A DNA stretch of 64,000 bases, taken from an uncultured Roseicyclus sp. Lineage in GTDB: Bacteria > Pseudomonadota > Alphaproteobacteria > Rhodobacterales > Rhodobacteraceae. Within the stretch, counting starts at the first letter, position 1; each line of letters begins with the position of its first letter. This document shows positions 60,408 to 64,000 of the stretch, piece after piece. The position numbers were made by a program, and so were the translations under genes. The notes under the pieces are model-generated. The model was not told the origin of the DNA. It made no database searches and worked only from the letters and a program-made list of their open reading frames with translations. The stretch lies in contig CANMRT010000001.1 in NCBI GenBank assembly GCA_947500415.1, positions 1,080,982 to 1,144,981 of the forward strand, given 5' to 3'.

Positions 60408-62684
60408 ATGAGCGATGACAAACAGGACGGTTTGCGCGACGCCGCGTTGCATTACCATGAATATCCACGCCCCGGAAAACTGGAAATCCGCGCCACCAAG
60501 CCACTGGCCAATGGCCGCGATCTGGCGCGCGCTTATAGCCCAGGGGTGGCGGAGGCGAGCCTTGAGATCAAGGCCGATGCAGGCAATGCGGCGCGCTATA
60601 CGGCACGGGGAAATCTGGTGGCTGTGGTCTCGAACGGGACGGCTGTTTTGGGCCTTGGCAACATCGGGGCGCTGGCGAGCAAACCGGTGATGGAAGGCAA
60701 GGCGGTACTGTTCAAGAAGTTCGCCGACATCGATTGTTTTGACATCGAGGTGAACGAGCCGGACCCGGAAAAGCTGGCCGATATCGTCTGTTCGCTGGAG
60801 CCGACGTTTGGTGCGATCAACCTGGAAGACATCAAAGCGCCGGATTGTTTTATCGTTGAACAAATCTGCCGGGAGCGGATGGGCATTCCGGTGTTCCACG
60901 ACGACCAGCACGGCACGGCCATTGTTGTGGGCGCGGCGGCGACCAATGCGTTGTACGTGGCGGGCAAGGCGTTTGGGGACATCAAGGTGGTCTCTACCGG
61001 TGGTGGCGCGGCGGGCATTGCGTGCTTGAACATGCTGCTGAAGCTGGGGGTGAAGCGGGAGAACGTCTGGCTCTGTGATATTGACGGGCTGGTTTATGAG
61101 GGCCGTGGCAACTCGACACCGCAGAAGGATGCCTTTGCACAGGGTGCTGAGGCGAAAGGTCTTGGCGATGTGATCGGAGGGGCGGACCTGTTCCTGGGGC
61201 TGTCTGGCCCCGGTGTTTTGACGCCTGAGATGGTGGCCAAGATGGCCAAACGCCCGATCATCTTCGCGCTGGCCAATCCGACGCCGGAAATCCTGCCCGA
61301 TGCGGCGCGAGAGGTCGCACCGGACGCGATCATTGCTACCGGGCGCAGCGATTTTCCCAATCAGGTCAATAACGTTCTGTGTTTTCCGTTCATCTTCCGC
61401 GGCGCGTTGGATGTGGGTGCGACCGAGATTAACGACGAGATGCAGCTGGCCTGCATCGACGGGATTGCTGCCATGGCACGCGCCACGACCAGTGCGGAGG
61501 CGGCAGCAGCCTATAAGGGCGAGCAGCTGACCTTCGGCCCGGATTACCTGATCCCCAAACCCTTCGACCCGCGCCTGACGGCGGTGGTGGCGAGCGCTGT
61601 GGCAGAGGCCGCGATGGCGTCCGGCGTGGCGACGCGGCCGATGGAGGACCTCGACGCGTATCGTGCGAAGCTGAATCAGTCCGTGTTCAAATCGGCGCTG
61701 ATCATGCGGCCTGTGTTTGAGGCTGCGGCGACGGCAGAACGGCAGATTGTGTTTGCGGAGGGTGAGGATGAGCGGGTGCTGCGCGCGGCGCAGGCGATGG
61801 TGCAGGAGAGCACCGACAAGCCGATCCTTATCGGACGCCCGGAAGTGGTGGACGCGCGGATCGAGCGGGCGGGGCTGGTGATAAAACCCGGAGAAGACTT
61901 TGCGCTGGTGAACCCGGAAAACGATCCGCGATACCGTGACTATTGGGAAACCTACCACCGGCTGATGGCGCGTAAGGGCGTGTCCCCCGATTTGGCGCGG
62001 GCAATCATGCGCACGAATACGACGGCGATTGGCGCTGTGATGGTGCAGCGGGGCGAGGCCGACAGCATGATCTGCGGCACCTTCGGACAGTATCTGTGGC
62101 ACCTGAACTACGTCTGCCAAGTCCTTGGAAATGAACCTTATCATCCGGTCGCAGCGCTGAGCCTAATGATCCTTGAAGACGGGCCATTGTTCATTGCGGA
62201 CAGCCAGATCCACCCGACGCCGACACCGCAGCAAATTGCCGAAACCGTCGTTGGATGCGCGCGTCATATCCGGCGCTTTGGGGTGGAGCCGAAAATCGCA
62301 CTGTGTTCGGGCAGCCAGTTCGGCAACCTCGACAGTGACAGCGGGCAGCGGATGCGGGCGGCGCTGGACATCCTCGACAGTGAGTTGCGGGACTTTGTCT
62401 ATGAGGGCGAGATGCATGTCGACAGTGCGCTTGACCCTGAGCTACGGGCGCGCGTCTTCCCGAATTGCCGGCTGGAGGGGAGCGCCAACGCGCTGGTCTT
62501 CGCCTCAACCGACGCGGCGGGGGCCACACGCAATATCCTGAAGACCAAGGCCAACGGCTTGGAGGTTGGCCCGATCCTGATGGGGATGGGCAACAAGGCG
62601 CATATCGTGACGCCGTCGATCACAGCGCGTGGGCTGCTGAATATCTCGGCTTTGGCAGGCACACCTGTCAGTCTCTATGGCTGA
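60408..62684 (+). CDS. maeB: NADP-dependent malic enzyme with phosphotransacetylase domain
   Basis: A 758-residue MaeB-type enzyme that oxidatively decarboxylates malate to pyruvate. The N-terminal malic domain (about 1-170, ARAYSPGVAE, IVEQICRERMGIPVFHDDQHGTA) holds the metal site and is followed by the NAD(P) fold (VSTGGGAAGIACLNMLL). Residues about 430-758 form a phosphate acetyl/butyryltransferase-like domain (FAEGEDERVLRAAQ, GNKAHIVTPSITARG), regulatory rather than catalytic in MaeB. The start has GGGAGGGAT ahead. It is intact and of standard length. Confidence 0.96.
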   Translation: MSDDKQDGLRDAALHYHEYPRPGKLEIRATKPLANGRDLARAYSPGVAEASLEIKADAGNAARYTARGNLVAVVSNGTAVLGLGNIGALASKPVMEGKAVLFKKFADIDCFDIEVNEPDPEKLADIVCSLEPTFGAINLEDIKAPDCFIVEQICRERMGIPVFHDDQHGTAIVVGAAATNALYVAGKAFGDIKVVSTGGGAAGIACLNMLLKLGVKRENVWLCDIDGLVYEGRGNSTPQKDAFAQGAEAKGLGDVIGGADLFLGLSGPGVLTPEMVAKMAKRPIIFALANPTPEILPDAAREVAPDAIIATGRSDFPNQVNNVLCFPFIFRGALDVGATEINDEMQLACIDGIAAMARATTSAEAAAAYKGEQLTFGPDYLIPKPFDPRLTAVVASAVAEAAMASGVATRPMEDLDAYRAKLNQSVFKSALIMRPVFEAAATAERQIVFAEGEDERVLRAAQAMVQESTDKPILIGRPEVVDARIERAGLVIKPGEDFALVNPENDPRYRDYWETYHRLMARKGVSPDLARAIMRTNTTAIGAVMVQRGEADSMICGTFGQYLWHLNYVCQVLGNEPYHPVAALSLMILEDGPLFIADSQIHPTPTPQQIAETVVGCARHIRRFGVEPKIALCSGSQFGNLDSDSGQRMRAALDILDSELRDFVYEGEMHVDSALDPELRARVFPNCRLEGSANALVFASTDAAGATRNILKTKANGLEVGPILMGMGNKAHIVTPSITARGLLNISALAGTPVSLYG

Positions 62685-62766
62685 GGGGGCGCAGTTGGCG
62701 GGGAAAGCGGCGTAGGGGGCTAGATTTCCCTAACAGTGCCGCGTTGCGAGGCGCATACTGACGGGG

Positions 62767-64000
62767 ATGAACCACAGCCGCAGCCAAGAGTCAGACGGGT
62801 CTGACGGCGCTGACGCACCGGGGGATGCTCCCGGGGCGCGAACGCTCAGGCATCTGTCCCATGATATCCGATCCGCCATGTCGGACGTGATCGGTGGATT
62901 GCGCCTTGTCGATCCGGCGCGATTGGATCCGCAGACGCAAACGCAGCTGGATCGCGTGCGATCTGCGGCTGATACGCTTGCCTCACTGGTGGATCACGCC
63001 TTGTTCGCGGCTGCCGGGGAAAGCCCGATGGCCCATGATCCGGGGCCGGTTTCGCTTGAAGATTGGTTAGACAACCTGTCGGACCGTTGGGGCGGGCAGG
63101 CGGCAGAGCGGAACCGGACATTCCGGGTGCAACGCATCGGGCGGTTGCCGAAATCGCTGAACGTGCCGCCTGTGGCGCTTACGCGTGTGGTGGGCAATCT
63201 GGTGGGAAATGCGTTGCGCCATGTGCCGGACGGGGATGTTGAGGTCATTGTCAGCGGCGAAGCTTCCCACGGGTTGATTATCTCGGTTCGGGACCAAGGC
63301 CCGGGGTTCCCGACGGAGGTGTTGGAGGGCAAGGAACACAGCGGCATTGGGGCGACCGCAGGGTCGGGGCTGGGCCTGAAAATCGCGCAGAACCTGTCGG
63401 CGGCTTTTGGCGCGGTGCTGACCTTGGACAATATTGAGACGGGCGCTTGCGCGACGTTGCGAATGGGGCCGGAACGGTTGGGCGATAGCGTGCCGGAGGC
63501 TGGCGTTGCAGCGATGCCGGACCTGTCGGGCCTGCAGATCCTTGTGGCCGAGGATAACCTGACGAACCAGACCATTCTGCGCCATATGCTAGACGCGATG
63601 CACGCCGAGGCGACGTTTGTGGCCGATGGGCGCGCGGCCTTGGGTGAGCTGACCGAAAAGGTCTATGACATTGCGCTGCTGGACATCGAGATGCCGGAAT
63701 TATCGGGGCTTGAGGTGATGGAGGCGGTGCGTGCCATGGGGGGCGATCTGGCCGCGATGCCATTGGTTGCGATCACCGCATATGTGCTGCGTGACAACCG
63801 CGAGGCGATATATGCGGCGGGGGCGGATGGGATCATCGGCAAACCCGTGGCCTCCACCGAGGATCTGGGCCGCGCAGTCCTGCGGCACGTGGGCAATGGC
63901 CCGCCGGAGCCGGCCCCTGATGTGCTGTTATCTGAGGGCTCCGTCCTGGATCATCGGCAGATGGATCAGCTGTTGCGGGCGGCGGGGACCGATGGGCGGC
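62767..64000 (+). CDS. Hybrid histidine kinase, 5' part
   Basis: An open frame of more than 410 residues that runs off the right edge. It has no N-terminal sensor: the dimerisation/phospho-acceptor helix starts at about residue 30 (LRHLSHDIRSAMSDVIGGL, His in the H-box). ATPase motifs follow (N-box RVVGNLVGNALRH, G1 DQGPGFP, G2 GSGLGLKIAQNL), then a receiver with AEDNLTNQ, phospho-acceptor Asp in ALLDIEMPELSG and Lys in GKPVAS. The rest, perhaps a Hpt domain, is beyond the window. It is probably soluble and acts in a phosphorelay. Confidence 0.85.
   Translation, partial: MNHSRSQESDGSDGADAPGDAPGARTLRHLSHDIRSAMSDVIGGLRLVDPARLDPQTQTQLDRVRSAADTLASLVDHALFAAAGESPMAHDPGPVSLEDWLDNLSDRWGGQAAERNRTFRVQRIGRLPKSLNVPPVALTRVVGNLVGNALRHVPDGDVEVIVSGEASHGLIISVRDQGPGFPTEVLEGKEHSGIGATAGSGLGLKIAQNLSAAFGAVLTLDNIETGACATLRMGPERLGDSVPEAGVAAMPDLSGLQILVAEDNLTNQTILRHMLDAMHAEATFVADGRAALGELTEKVYDIALLDIEMPELSGLEVMEAVRAMGGDLAAMPLVAITAYVLRDNREAIYAAGADGIIGKPVASTEDLGRAVLRHVGNGPPEPAPDVLLSEGSVLDHRQMDQLLRAAGTDGR

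Noticed and set aside
60387-62144. A 585-codon minus-strand frame opposite maeB.
   Set aside because: His/Arg-rich antisense shadow with no domain; maeB is intact and well supported.

Overview
The window reads as a contiguous piece of an alphaproteobacterial chromosome, most likely a member of the Rhodobacterales (Roseobacter group). Supporting signs are the gene order ctaC-ctaB-ctaG-ctaE-SURF1-thrC-M16 protease, proteins typical of that order (DUF1467, DUF3572, DUF983, an MttB-family methyltransferase, a taurine ABC transporter), high-GC coding DNA, and an SOS box of the alphaproteobacterial GTTC-N7-GTTC type. I see no insertion sequence, phage, CRISPR array or replication origin. Coding density is high and many neighbours overlap by ATGA, GTGA or TGATG, so translational coupling is a recurring theme.

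Layout. 1-10.2 kb: the end of aspS, a lone response regulator, methylmalonyl-CoA epimerase, a topA/nitroreductase/EI24 group, dprA, and a tldD/acetyltransferase/membrane-protein operon. 10.5-19.4 kb: aa3-type cytochrome oxidase subunits II and III with assembly factors (subunit I is not here), then thrC, an M16 protease, an acetyltransferase and an FAD-linked oxidase. 19.5-25.9 kb: metG, a penicillin-binding-like serine hydrolase, an MFS transporter, a compositionally different small outer-membrane-protein locus, and an orphan imuA behind a perfect SOS box. 25.9-33.4 kb: aldo/keto reductase, two SGNH hydrolases (one fused to a thioesterase), MaoC hydratase with an XRE regulator, a desaturase, an EamA permease, NUDIX and DUF983. 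33.5-43.1 kb: EF-hand protein, sigma factor and partners, a PleD-like diguanylate cyclase, HAD phosphatase, an MttB-family methyltransferase, an H-NOX-like protein paired with an HNOBA-GGDEF cyclase, and an ABC1 kinase. 43.1-48.9 kb: pcaHG with a beta-keto acid cleavage enzyme, and tauABC. 49-64 kb: tRNA-Glu, recJ, glpX, hom, a lipoprotein, two TetR regulators, a second desaturase, a PspA/YiaA envelope-stress cassette, glyA, nadK, maeB and the start of a hybrid histidine kinase.

The most unusual items are: (i) the H-NOX-like/HNOBA-GGDEF pair at 39.8-41.4 kb, which splits a soluble-guanylate-cyclase-like architecture over two genes but appears to lack the proximal haem histidine; (ii) TauC with an Ig/cadherin-repeat-like segment inserted in its predicted periplasmic loop; (iii) a TetR-PspA-YiaA cassette with four copies of TTGAAC-N3-GTTCAA and three further palindromes downstream; (iv) an SGNH hydrolase-thioesterase fusion; (v) a BKACE enzyme overlapping pcaG; and (vi) the SOS-boxed imuA separated from imuB and dnaE2. 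All functional statements are homology readings made by eye; no database search was run.
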